In this document: positions 53,818 through 62,578 of the stretch, one piece after another
How the letters are laid out: every line of letters starts with the position of its first letter
Numbering within the stretch: position 1 is the stretch's first letter
Assembly (NCBI GenBank): GCA_016192345.1
Contig: JACPUH010000083.1
Coordinates: 1 to 64,000 of the forward strand
DNA: 64,000 nucleotides
Direction: 5' to 3'
Source: Ignavibacteriales bacterium
GTDB taxonomy: Bacteria > Bacteroidota > Ignavibacteria > UBA10030
Notes under the pieces: generated by a model
Seen by the model: only the letters and a program-made list of their open reading frames with translations
Databases searched by the model: none
What the model was told of the DNA's origin: nothing
Position numbers and translations under genes: made by a program

Positions 53818-54963
53818 TCACGTGGCCGAACCGACGCCGGCAGGCTCTCCCTGACCCGCGGCATGCGACATCGCTTCTCGAACCGAGGCAACGATGAACT
53901 CCTGCTGTTCTTCGGAAAGTTCCGTGTGCATGGGGAGGGAAAGAACCTCCCGTGCCGCCCGCTCCGTGACCGGGAAGGTTCCTTCCGGTACAACCGGATC
54001 CGTGAAAGCCTGCTGCAGATGCAGGGGAATGGGATAGTAAATTGCGTGCGGGATTTTCTTATCGGCAAGGTGCTTCGCCACCGCATCGCGACGGCTCAAG
54101 CGGAGCGTGTATTGATGGTAGATATGCTTGCAGCCGGGGGCCTCCGAGGGGACAATAATACCGCTCCTGGCAAACAACCTGTTATACGCATGCGCTGCAC
54201 GGCGACGCGCTTCATGCCACTCCTCGAGGTACTTTAACTTCACTTGAAGAATGGCAGCCTGGAGGGTATCGAGGCGACTGTTGACGCCGAGAATTTCATG
54301 GTAATATTTCTTCCTCGATCCGTGCACAATGATCATTCTTGCTTTTTCAGCAAGGAGGGGGTCGTTCGTCACAACCATTCCGGCATCGCCGAAGGCTCCC
54401 AAGTTCTTGCTCGGGAAGAAACTGATGGCCCCAAAGGCTCCGATACCCCCGACTTTGCGTCCCGTGTATTCCGCCCCCATGGCCTGTGCAGCATCCTCGA
54501 TTACCGGAATTCCATGTTTGTTGGCAATTCCCATAATCGCATCCATATCGCAAGGCTGGCCGTACAGGTGGACCGGGATGATCGCTTTCGTCCGCTTTGT
54601 GATCGCCGCTTCGATCTTCGCCGGATCGATGTTATAGGTCCTGGGATCAATATCGACGTACACGGGCCGGGCACCGATGAGAGCGATCGTCTCCGCCGTC
54701 GCGACGAAGGTGAAGGGAGTTGTGACCACTTCGTCTCCGTGACCGATCCCCAACGCCATCATGGCAACCTGCAGCCCGTCGGTCCCGGAGGCACATCCGA
54801 CCGCATACTTGACATTGAGGTAGGAGGCGACAGCAGCTTCAAATTCCCCGACCTCCTTCCCCATGATATAGTGACCGGAATCGAGCACACGATGAATGGC
54901 CTCATCGACCTCCGGCTTGATTTTCCTGTACTGCGTCACCAGATCAACCATCTGTATGTTCAT
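53818..54963 (-). CDS. DegT/DnrJ/EryC1/StrS aminotransferase
   Basis: PLP enzyme of 381 residues that aminates a nucleotide-linked keto-sugar. The PLP lysine is K186 in SFFPSKNLGAFGDAGMV; other family segments are SGTDGLQVAMMALGIG and HLYGQPCDMDAI. It sits in the polysaccharide cluster upstream of the mannosyltransferase-like gene and downstream of a phosphoglycosyltransferase, so it probably makes an amino-sugar precursor. The exact sugar cannot be told. Confidence 0.93.
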   Translation of the reverse strand: MNIQMVDLVTQYRKIKPEVDEAIHRVLDSGHYIMGKEVGEFEAAVASYLNVKYAVGCASGTDGLQVAMMALGIGHGDEVVTTPFTFVATAETIALIGARPVYVDIDPRTYNIDPAKIEAAITKRTKAIIPVHLYGQPCDMDAIMGIANKHGIPVIEDAAQAMGAEYTGRKVGGIGAFGAISFFPSKNLGAFGDAGMVVTNDPLLAEKARMIIVHGSRKKYYHEILGVNSRLDTLQAAILQVKLKYLEEWHEARRRAAHAYNRLFARSGIIVPSEAPGCKHIYHQYTLRLSRRDAVAKHLADKKIPHAIYYPIPLHLQQAFTDPVVPEGTFPVTERAAREVLSLPMHTELSEEQQEFIVASVREAMSHAAGQGEPAGVGSAT

Positions 54964-55097
54964 CGAGGCTGCCGCCTTTTCTTGATCTGTAAACTCACTT
55001 ACACGGTTCTCCTTTCACTCATTTTAACGTCCCCCCCTGCTCCGTTGCCCCGTCGCACCCACTCTCGCCTTCTCCCCTACCACACGTTCTCCCTCCG

Positions 55098-56513
55098 CTA
55101 CGCGTGTCCTTTTCCCAACATCATCACATACAAGGTATTAAAAAGTATCTTCAAATCCATCCGCCACGACATGTTCTCGATGTAGAACAGATCATACTTC
55201 AGTTTCAGTTTCACATCCTCGATCGATTCATCGTACTTATGTTTCACCTGGGCCCAGCCGGTGATACCTGGACGGACTTTGAGGCGTCGTTTGTAAAGCG
55301 GGAGCTCCTCAGCCAGTTTGTCCACGAAGAACGAGCGCTCCGGTCTCGGCCCGACGAGGCTCATGTCGCCGCGCAGCACGTTGATGAACTGCGGAACTTC
55401 ATCAATATGCATGCGCCGGATAATGGCGCCCACCCTCGTGACGCGCGGATCCTTCTTCAACGCCCACACGGGACCGGAGTTCTTCTCCGCGTCGGCTTCC
55501 ATCGATCGGAATTTATAGATATTGAAAGGCCTGCCGTTTTTCCCGACTCGTTCTTGCTTGTATAACATTGGTCCCCGCGAGTCGAGCTTGATGATCAACC
55601 CAACCAGGAGCCAGAGGGGCAACCCAACCACGAGGATAATCGCCGAGACAACCATATCGGACAGTCGTTTCAGCGACTCCTCCCACGGCTTCATGATCTC
55701 CGGCATCACTTCGATCAGGGGGAAACCGTAAATCGAGCTGAGCCGCGCCTGCCCGCTGACAATATCGTACATATCGGGCATGATTTTCATCCCGAGTTCA
55801 TGCCCGTCGCAGTACCGGATAATGTCGAGGAGCTTGTCATGTTCCGTCGAGTCCAGGCCGATGAGCACCTCACGGATATCGTATTGCCTGATCAGCGAAG
55901 GCATTTGCCCAACGGCACCAAGAATCGGCACTCCTTTATAGTTTTTCGGGACCCCCTTCTTCGTTGCAAGACGGTTCTTCACCGTTGCGAACCCGACGAG
56001 CCTATATCCGAGTGCAGGATACTTCAGCACCATGTCGCACATCTCGTACGCTTTATGGGACCAACCAACAATGACCGTATTCCGAGCACCGATACCGGAT
56101 TCAAGAAGTTTCTTCTGAACGGAACGAATCGTGAGCCTTCCCGCACTCACACAGACAAGCACCAACACCCAGTAGACCATAATGAGGGTGCGGAGCCCCG
56201 GCTGCGGACCTGCCCCGTCATCGTCAAGGAAAATAAGAAAGAACAGGACGAGCACCCCGCTTGCTGTCGTGCGGAAGATCGTTACAAGTTCATCCAGCCT
56301 CGATTGGGCATACCATGACCTGTATAACCCGAAGAAGGCAAAGAGAAGGAGCCAGTAGACGTAAATAACCGCCATCGGCAGCCAGAGCTCAGGCTGGATG
56401 GGACTCGCGAACCATTCGCTCTCGATGCGCAGCCAGTAATACGCAACGTAGGCCGCATTGATGGTGAGAAGGTCGAGGAAGAAAAGAAGTATGCGTTCGG
56501 TTCGTTTGGACAT
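55098..56513 (-). CDS. Undecaprenyl-phosphate sugar phosphotransferase (intact polyprenyl glycosylphosphotransferase)
   Basis: Initiating enzyme of 471 residues that loads the first sugar-phosphate onto undecaprenyl phosphate. N-terminal membrane helices, a CoA-binding-type domain (NTVIVGWSHKAYEM), then the catalytic domain with a membrane hairpin, KFRSM, HIDEVPQF, VGPRPE and KVRPGITGWAQVKHKYDES. All catalytic motifs missing from the fusion protein at 50653 are present here. The WcaJ-like type is likely. Confidence 0.92.
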   Translation of the reverse strand: MSKRTERILLFFLDLLTINAAYVAYYWLRIESEWFASPIQPELWLPMAVIYVYWLLLFAFFGLYRSWYAQSRLDELVTIFRTTASGVLVLFFLIFLDDDGAGPQPGLRTLIMVYWVLVLVCVSAGRLTIRSVQKKLLESGIGARNTVIVGWSHKAYEMCDMVLKYPALGYRLVGFATVKNRLATKKGVPKNYKGVPILGAVGQMPSLIRQYDIREVLIGLDSTEHDKLLDIIRYCDGHELGMKIMPDMYDIVSGQARLSSIYGFPLIEVMPEIMKPWEESLKRLSDMVVSAIILVVGLPLWLLVGLIIKLDSRGPMLYKQERVGKNGRPFNIYKFRSMEADAEKNSGPVWALKKDPRVTRVGAIIRRMHIDEVPQFINVLRGDMSLVGPRPERSFFVDKLAEELPLYKRRLKVRPGITGWAQVKHKYDESIEDVKLKLKYDLFYIENMSWRMDLKILFNTLYVMMLGKGHA

Positions 56514-56516
56514 TGA

Positions 56517-57707
56517 CTACCGCGTTTTTTCCACGAGTTGCGTATAGATAGTTTCGAGGCCACCCGCTATGCTTTCCCATCCTGAAGTTGCCCGAACCTT
56601 TCGTGCTGCTTGCTGCCCCATGGACAGCCGGAGCGTGCTGTCTTTCAAGAGCCGAATGATTGCGTCGGCAATCCCGCGTGCATCATTCGCCACAAGGATC
56701 TCTTTATCCTTTTCAAGACCGAGCCCCTCCCAACCGATCGATGTGGAGACGACGGGGATCCCGAGGGCCGACGGTTCCAGTACTTTATTCAGGGTCCCTG
56801 CGCCAAACCGAATAGGGGAAACCGCAAGAGCACTTTTAAGATACTCGGTTCGGATATCAGGAACAAACCCGGTCACGGTAACGTCCGCCGAAGCAAGCGA
56901 GGCGACCTGGGCCGGGGGATTCTGTCCAACGATATACAACCGTGCTTGCTGAACAGACCGCTTCACAAGCGGGAAAATCTCGTGCACCAGGAATTTTGCC
57001 CCGTCAATATTGGGATAGTAGGACATATTCCCCGAAAAGATGATCCTGTACGGATCCGATTCTGTTTCCCCATTAATCGAGAATGCGTCAAGATCAACAC
57101 CGTTGCGCAGGAGGTCGAGTTTAAATCCGGATCCCCGGCGTTGCAGAAACTCCCTATCCGTCTCGGAACAAACAAGGGCTCGATCGAAGCGAGCGATGAT
57201 GGGCTCGTACTCTTGCATGCGCTTGAGTTCCAGCCCAAGAGCCCATTTTTTGAAAGTGTTGGATTGTGCATCACGAAAGCGGGATAAATACAAAGAAACC
57301 GCATCGGTCATGTCCAGGACCCGGGGAAGATTCCGTTCTTCGGCCGTATAATGGGCCATCCGGATCAGGTGCGTATGCAGGATGTCGGGCTGAAAACGGT
57401 CGATGGTTTGACGTAATGAGCGGTCCATCGCCGACGAACGATAGTAAGCGACCTGGAAGGGCTCTCCTCCAAAGAGGGCTGCTGTACAATTCCAAAGCGA
57501 CTTCCAGAGAGGAAGATGGACCGTTTGAACATCCTTGCAGACCTCCTTCAAAGGAGCAATAAAACGTACTTCCTCTTTGGACTGAACAAACGTCAAGAGA
57601 AAAATCTCGTGCCGGGGCGCAAGCTGTTTCATCAAATTCCAGATTTTCAGCTTGTCACCCCGATGGGGCGGATACGGAATGCGGGATGTCAGGAAGAGAA
57701 TTCGCAT
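56517..57707 (-). CDS. Glycosyltransferase family 1/4
   Basis: GT-B glycosyltransferase of 396 residues from the ATG of MRILFLTSRIPYPPHRGDK; a much longer open frame to 58022 overlaps the next gene and is not used. The C-terminal nucleotide-sugar site includes FGAGTLNKVLEPSALGIPVVST with the usual Glu region. It lies between the polymerase-like gene and the initiating phosphotransferase, so it should add one sugar to the growing repeat unit. Donor and acceptor unknown. Confidence 0.9.
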   Translation of the reverse strand: MRILFLTSRIPYPPHRGDKLKIWNLMKQLAPRHEIFLLTFVQSKEEVRFIAPLKEVCKDVQTVHLPLWKSLWNCTAALFGGEPFQVAYYRSSAMDRSLRQTIDRFQPDILHTHLIRMAHYTAEERNLPRVLDMTDAVSLYLSRFRDAQSNTFKKWALGLELKRMQEYEPIIARFDRALVCSETDREFLQRRGSGFKLDLLRNGVDLDAFSINGETESDPYRIIFSGNMSYYPNIDGAKFLVHEIFPLVKRSVQQARLYIVGQNPPAQVASLASADVTVTGFVPDIRTEYLKSALAVSPIRFGAGTLNKVLEPSALGIPVVSTSIGWEGLGLEKDKEILVANDARGIADAIIRLLKDSTLRLSMGQQAARKVRATSGWESIAGGLETIYTQLVEKTR

Positions 57708-57718
57708 GGATTGGATCG

Positions 57719-59053
57719 TTACGCAGATGTATTCCCGGGAATCGATTGAAGGAAACGGGCATCCACAATGGCCAACCAGAGCCACAGATACGGCATATGG
57801 AAGGAACCAAGTGTCACGGCGGACCCTATCATGGCGAGGAGCAACCCTAATCGTGAGGCGTGAAGAAAGGCAATCTGATCTGGCGGACGAGGACGACTGA
57901 CAATTTTCCGGAATTCCCACATGGCTACGACAAGGGCTGTGACAAACAAAGCAAATCCCACGGCACCCGTCTCCGCGTAAATTCTCCCGATGAGCGTTGA
58001 GAGGTTGGGAAGTTCTTTCCATTTCACGGATGCCACTGCATCCTGCACATCCTCGGGCAGGACCTCTGTGAAATGACTGACCGTACCCCCCAATCCATAT
58101 CCAAAGACCGTGAATGTTTCGAAGGACATCATGAACGGGCCAAAGGTTCCGTAAAAGCGGTCAATAAATGAGACATTTGACTGTCCCTGAAGAAGCGATC
58201 TTCCGTGTCGGAGAATCTGGTTGCTCGGGATGAGAATCAGGCCCCCGATCAGCAGCGCCAGGGAAACCACCCCGACTTTCCCAAAGAACGCACGTCGTGG
58301 GCCCAGAATCACCCCCACGCCGACGAGACTGAGGAACAGCAGTACTCCCACGACGCTGAACGTCCAGACAAATGCGAGAGTCACGAGGCCAAAGTAGGTG
58401 AAGGTCCTCCAACCAGGGTACTTGACCTCGTACATGTAAAAAAGGATCGGGAAAAGGACAATCACGATGACCGCGGCGAACGTCGCTGGCTCCTGGGAAA
58501 AACCGCTTGCTCGAAGCGGGGCTGTGTAACCCAGCGGGGCAATGAACGACCTCACACCGCTGACAATCTCGCCGACCCACTGCATCTTCAATCCTCCCCA
58601 CAGTATATTCAGGATCGCTAGAAAAATTGCCGGCAAAGAGCCGAGGATAATATACCGGGTGATGCTCCTGTCGGTGAGGTGTTGCATGGTTTCACGAACA
58701 ACAAGAAAAACGGCAAAACCGGCCAGAAGCGCGGCACATTGCCGAAGCCACGAGAAAAATCGCAGCTCGGGTTCACCCGCGGCCAGGTCTATGATCAGCA
58801 ACACCAATGAATGGACAATCGCAAACCCCACAAAGAGGCTGACAGCGATTAACAGGGGAGAACGACGGATCTCGAATACCACGAATGGGATAAACGCGAG
58901 CGCCAGAAGACTTGTGAGGGGAATAATTTGGACTTCGATCGGGGCAGGGGTGGTCTGGAATTGCAGCGTCAAAAGAAGCATTGCGCCGAGAACGACAAAC
59001 CAAGACTCGCGCCTGAACAGGGAAGATGATAGTGCGTATGATGGATTCGTCAC
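57719..59053 (-). CDS. O-antigen ligase/polymerase-like membrane protein
   Basis: Multi-helix membrane protein of 444 residues with about 10-12 helices and a large hydrophilic loop in the second half (FGYGLGGTVSHFTEVLP), the layout of Wzy polymerases and WaaL ligases. The start is a GTG with AGGATCG upstream. It lies in the glycan cluster between a methyltransferase and a glycosyltransferase. Which of the two activities it has cannot be told. Confidence 0.8.
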   Translation of the reverse strand: MTNPSYALSSSLFRRESWFVVLGAMLLLTLQFQTTPAPIEVQIIPLTSLLALAFIPFVVFEIRRSPLLIAVSLFVGFAIVHSLVLLIIDLAAGEPELRFFSWLRQCAALLAGFAVFLVVRETMQHLTDRSITRYIILGSLPAIFLAILNILWGGLKMQWVGEIVSGVRSFIAPLGYTAPLRASGFSQEPATFAAVIVIVLFPILFYMYEVKYPGWRTFTYFGLVTLAFVWTFSVVGVLLFLSLVGVGVILGPRRAFFGKVGVVSLALLIGGLILIPSNQILRHGRSLLQGQSNVSFIDRFYGTFGPFMMSFETFTVFGYGLGGTVSHFTEVLPEDVQDAVASVKWKELPNLSTLIGRIYAETGAVGFALFVTALVVAMWEFRKIVSRPRPPDQIAFLHASRLGLLLAMIGSAVTLGSFHMPYLWLWLAIVDARFLQSIPGNTSA

Positions 59054-59063
59054 AAAGTCGATC

Positions 59064-59741
59064 CTAGTGCGTACTCTTTTTGCCTACACCGTAGATGCGC
59101 CAGCCGGTCAGATTCCAGATCGCTGAAGCGACATTGCCCCTGTTGGGGATGACCAACCCGGCGAGAATGACAAATGGATCGCCGGGAAGCCTCAACCAAT
59201 TCCTCACGGTTCCCACCTTTTCGACCTCAAGGTGGCAGCAGGCGCCGAGATAGGCATACAATCCCTGCCTGCTCCAGGGCTTGACATGGGTATGATCATC
59301 AAAAAAATTGATGGTTTGCATTTGACTGCGATCCACCGCTAAAGAAGGTATGAACAGTGAGATCCAGTTGGGGGTTTCAACATACACACGCCCCCCTTTT
59401 TTCAAGACACGGTGGATCTCCGATCCCAGGCGAAGAGGACGATGAAGATGTTCAAGAACATGGACGACAAGGATTGCATCGAAATACTCATCAGGGTACG
59501 GAAGGGCGCCGTCTTCGAGATCGACTCGTTTGTACTGAACGAAGGGGGGGACCTGGCTGTCCTGCAACAAATCCACTCCGTGAAACTCCAACGACGGGAA
59601 GAGCCGTTGTATTTCCGTGACGTTTTTCCCCGTTCCGCAACCGATGTCGAGAATTCGTTGTGCTGGCGCTAATGTTCTGAAGAATCGTCTTCGACGATCG
59701 AAACGGAGAATGAAGAATTTCAATGATTCAAGCATGTCCAC
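59064..59741 (-). CDS. SAM-dependent methyltransferase
   Basis: Class I methyltransferase of 225 residues. The SAM site is ILDIGCGTGKNV, then HGVDLLQ, and a later DAILVVHVLEHLHRP segment of the Methyltransf_11/23 type. In this cluster it may methylate a sugar or cap the chain; a non-glycan target cannot be excluded. Confidence 0.85.
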   Translation of the reverse strand: MDMLESLKFFILRFDRRRRFFRTLAPAQRILDIGCGTGKNVTEIQRLFPSLEFHGVDLLQDSQVPPFVQYKRVDLEDGALPYPDEYFDAILVVHVLEHLHRPLRLGSEIHRVLKKGGRVYVETPNWISLFIPSLAVDRSQMQTINFFDDHTHVKPWSRQGLYAYLGACCHLEVEKVGTVRNWLRLPGDPFVILAGLVIPNRGNVASAIWNLTGWRIYGVGKKSTH

Positions 59742-59793
59742 ATCTTCTCGCCGTTAAAATAAAGAAGGAGCAAACAATCTTCGTCACCGCAAA

Positions 59794-61341
59794 CTACCGC
59801 GCAATAAACTTGTTCACTAAAACTCTCATCGAGTCTCTTTCTTCAGGAAGTGTTTGAAACCAGAAAAGAGAAACCACGATGGTCACACCGATGGAAAAAG
59901 ATAGCATCCTTATGGGGAAGCTAAAATCCAGCGCGGTCAAACAAAGCCCCGCAAGAAGAAACACAAGACTCAGAACGATGAAGGCAAGCATCTGACGTGG
60001 AATGAGTGTTGACCATGAAACATTCAATATCCTGCGGACAAGAACAAACATGACCACGACATCGAGAAACAGGACAAAGGATTTGGAAAGAGCCGCCCCA
60101 TTGATACCGAAAGCACGTATGAGAATCACCGTGAGGAAAAGAAAGAGAACTGCTTCCAGCATATCCAATCTCGCCCTCCAATGAGGTCTCCCGAGGCCTT
60201 GAACAGCCGCCAGGGGAATGTGGGCCAGACAATTGAAGAAGAAGCCAAGGGAAAGAACGGGCAGCAGGAACATGCTCCGCTCTCTGAATGCAGCTCCAAG
60301 CCAGAGTTCCAGGATCTCCGGGGCAAGAAAGATGAAAACCGACGCAATCGGCGTCATGAGAAACAGGAGGTATTTCGTCGGCTTCACCAGGAGGTCCAAA
60401 ATTCCTGCCTGAAAATCACCCTCTTTGTTCGAGCTAAACGTCGGGAACAAGGTTGCAGCAACGCTTGCTGGAAGCATGGGTAACCTTGAAATAATCTCGT
60501 ATGGTGCCGTATAGAATCCAAGAACCCCAAGGGGTTGAAGCGCCGGAATCAAAAGCCGTTCTGCATAGTTCAAGACCGGACTAAAGATGTTCGAGACGGT
60601 AATCCAACCAGCAAAACGCAGAAGAAATCCCGCCTTCATCGATCGGAAGTTATGAAACTTAAGAAGATTCGGGATTTGACGAAAAACAAATACGGCGTAC
60701 ACCAGCAGTGTGACCAGCCTGGAAAGCACGATCAGGCCAACGATCTCGCCGAGATCTAGCGCGAAGGGCTTTCCGAACATCGGAATCAGGAACATCATCC
60801 CCAACGAGGGGGCCTTGACCACATTGGCCAGGTCAAATCGATGCACTCCTTCAAGAACTCCGCGGAGGGTCATGGCCAGGGTCACCAGGGGAACGGAGAA
60901 AGCCAGCATGACAAACATGCCGACGGCCTCTTCACGAAGTTCTCCCGGGACGGAAAAAACGCGCTCCACCAGCATCGGCGTGAACCATAGGGCGAGAAGA
61001 GTACCGACCGCGCCGACCGCCAGATTGATCCCGAGAGAGACCCACACGACCCCGGCCGTTTCCTCCTGTTGACCCTTCGTGGAGAAAAAAGCCACGGCAT
61101 TGGTGGTTGCACGGCCAAGGCCGAAGTCAAGGAACGAAACATACCCCAGCAAAATCCACGACAGCGACAGTAATCCGTATCGTTCAATGCCCAGGTCCCG
61201 GACGATAAACGGCACCGCCACGGCCGCGATCCCCAATGGAACGACCTGCCCGAGAAAGTTCAGCGTGGAATTACGAAGGATGCCGCTATCGACAGCACCC
61301 TTGGTCCGCTCATCCCCTTTATCCACGTCTTGTTGACCCAT
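59794..61341 (-). CDS. Polysaccharide flippase (Wzx/MATE-like)
   Basis: Membrane protein of about 515 residues with 12-14 helices, opening LGQVVPLGIAAVAVPFIVRDLGIERYGLLSLSW-like (only part quoted here as IVRDLGIERYGLLSLS), typical of polysaccharide exporters in the MOP superfamily. The ATG is preferred; a GTG five codons upstream is also open. It lies between Wzz and the methyltransferase, the usual place for the flippase of a Wzy-dependent cluster. Confidence 0.88.
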   Translation of the reverse strand: MGQQDVDKGDERTKGAVDSGILRNSTLNFLGQVVPLGIAAVAVPFIVRDLGIERYGLLSLSWILLGYVSFLDFGLGRATTNAVAFFSTKGQQEETAGVVWVSLGINLAVGAVGTLLALWFTPMLVERVFSVPGELREEAVGMFVMLAFSVPLVTLAMTLRGVLEGVHRFDLANVVKAPSLGMMFLIPMFGKPFALDLGEIVGLIVLSRLVTLLVYAVFVFRQIPNLLKFHNFRSMKAGFLLRFAGWITVSNIFSPVLNYAERLLIPALQPLGVLGFYTAPYEIISRLPMLPASVAATLFPTFSSNKEGDFQAGILDLLVKPTKYLLFLMTPIASVFIFLAPEILELWLGAAFRERSMFLLPVLSLGFFFNCLAHIPLAAVQGLGRPHWRARLDMLEAVLFLFLTVILIRAFGINGAALSKSFVLFLDVVVMFVLVRRILNVSWSTLIPRQMLAFIVLSLVFLLAGLCLTALDFSFPIRMLSFSIGVTIVVSLFWFQTLPEERDSMRVLVNKFIAR

Positions 61342-61368
61342 AGGAAAATCCGGCACGCTGAATGAGAA

Positions 61369-62421
61369 TTACTCACGAACCTTATAGAGTCGCCTGATTT
61401 TTCCTGTGAACGTATTGAGTCGACCTTCCAAAGGATGGAGTCTCTCGTTGCGCGCTTCGATCGCTTCCATGAGAAATATCGTGAGCACAAGAAGGATACC
61501 AAAGAGAACGGCACTTGCGAGGACAATGAGCATGCGTTTTGGCGTATCTTTCCGCTCGCCTGGAACCGCCTCGTCGAGGATCAGAACGACGGGAATGTCC
61601 TTCTGTTCATCCACTTTCGCCTGTTCATACATGGGCAAGGAAAACTCCAACAACTTGTTCTGAATCTCCAGGTCCCGGTAGAGACGGATGTACTGCATGG
61701 TCAAATCCGGCACCTGTTCCAGTGGGACGAACGATGAGAGAAATTTTCCGCTCAACGCCTCTTGAATGGAGTAGATGCCATACCTCCGCTGAAACATCTT
61801 CAGAGAGTCCTCTGCGGTCCGGAGATCCTCAATCACTTTGAGATAGCGTTTCTCAATAAATTGCCTGTTGTCACGCGCTTCCTGCGTCCCCAATCGGAGG
61901 CTGATCTCATTCAACACCTCGACGAGATAATTTGCCATGTCGGCAGCCCGCCGTGGATCCTCATCCCACACCGTGATCGTGATGGTTCCTTCCTCCTCAA
62001 TCGTAAAATCCAGGTAGTCCTTGACTGCTTTGATGGTTTTCTCGATGGATGTCCGTGGCTTGATGTTATACACCTCAGCCAGGTCAAATTTCTTGATCAA
62101 CTTCTCCATCGCGGTGTAACTCTCCAGCACAGCAAGGTAGTTGTAGGCTTCCTGGGGGGTTCCCAGTCTCCCCAGGTTACCAAGCGGCAGGAAGTCACGG
62201 GCAATCTGGGAGATGCTCCCCTGTAAGGATGCCCCTGAACGTTGTTTCGGCGGCAGAAGGCTCGCGGTCGACTTGAACCGATTGGGAATCAGCAGTGTGA
62301 TCCCGGCGGTCAGTACCGTGAGAACCACCAAGTTGATCACGATGTAACGCTTCCATCTGAGCAGGAGAGCAAGGTAATCCATCAAGTTGATTGTTCGCCC
62401 CTCGTTTTGTTCTTCTGGCAT
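61369..62421 (-). CDS. Chain-length determinant/co-polymerase (Wzz family)
   Basis: Inner-membrane protein of 350 residues controlling polymer length. Two membrane helices (near residues 30-50 and 305-325) bracket a long coiled periplasmic region. The N-terminal helix is followed by IPNRFKSTASLLPP and the C-terminal one by a short tail. The ATG has GAGG about ten bases upstream; a TTG five codons earlier is open. The Wza-like exporter gene lies upstream on the same strand. Confidence 0.88.
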   Translation of the reverse strand: MPEEQNEGRTINLMDYLALLLRWKRYIVINLVVLTVLTAGITLLIPNRFKSTASLLPPKQRSGASLQGSISQIARDFLPLGNLGRLGTPQEAYNYLAVLESYTAMEKLIKKFDLAEVYNIKPRTSIEKTIKAVKDYLDFTIEEEGTITITVWDEDPRRAADMANYLVEVLNEISLRLGTQEARDNRQFIEKRYLKVIEDLRTAEDSLKMFQRRYGIYSIQEALSGKFLSSFVPLEQVPDLTMQYIRLYRDLEIQNKLLEFSLPMYEQAKVDEQKDIPVVLILDEAVPGERKDTPKRMLIVLASAVLFGILLVLTIFLMEAIEARNERLHPLEGRLNTFTGKIRRLYKVRE

Positions 62422-62578
62422 TATTGAATTCCTCAAACCTTGGGTGAGTAGGATCGTACTTGATACATAACGCTATGCTTTTATGGAGCACCACTTGTTG
62501 CCGAATCGACGTCTCGGCAGGAACATGCAAGACTCCTCGGTAGGTCAGGCAAACTGGCTTTGCGGCCGCGCACACCTG

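Noticed and set aside
57708-58022. A 105-codon N-terminal extension of the family 1/4 glycosyltransferase
   Set aside because: It overlaps the polymerase-like gene, has no homologous features, and the protein starts naturally at MRILFLTSR.
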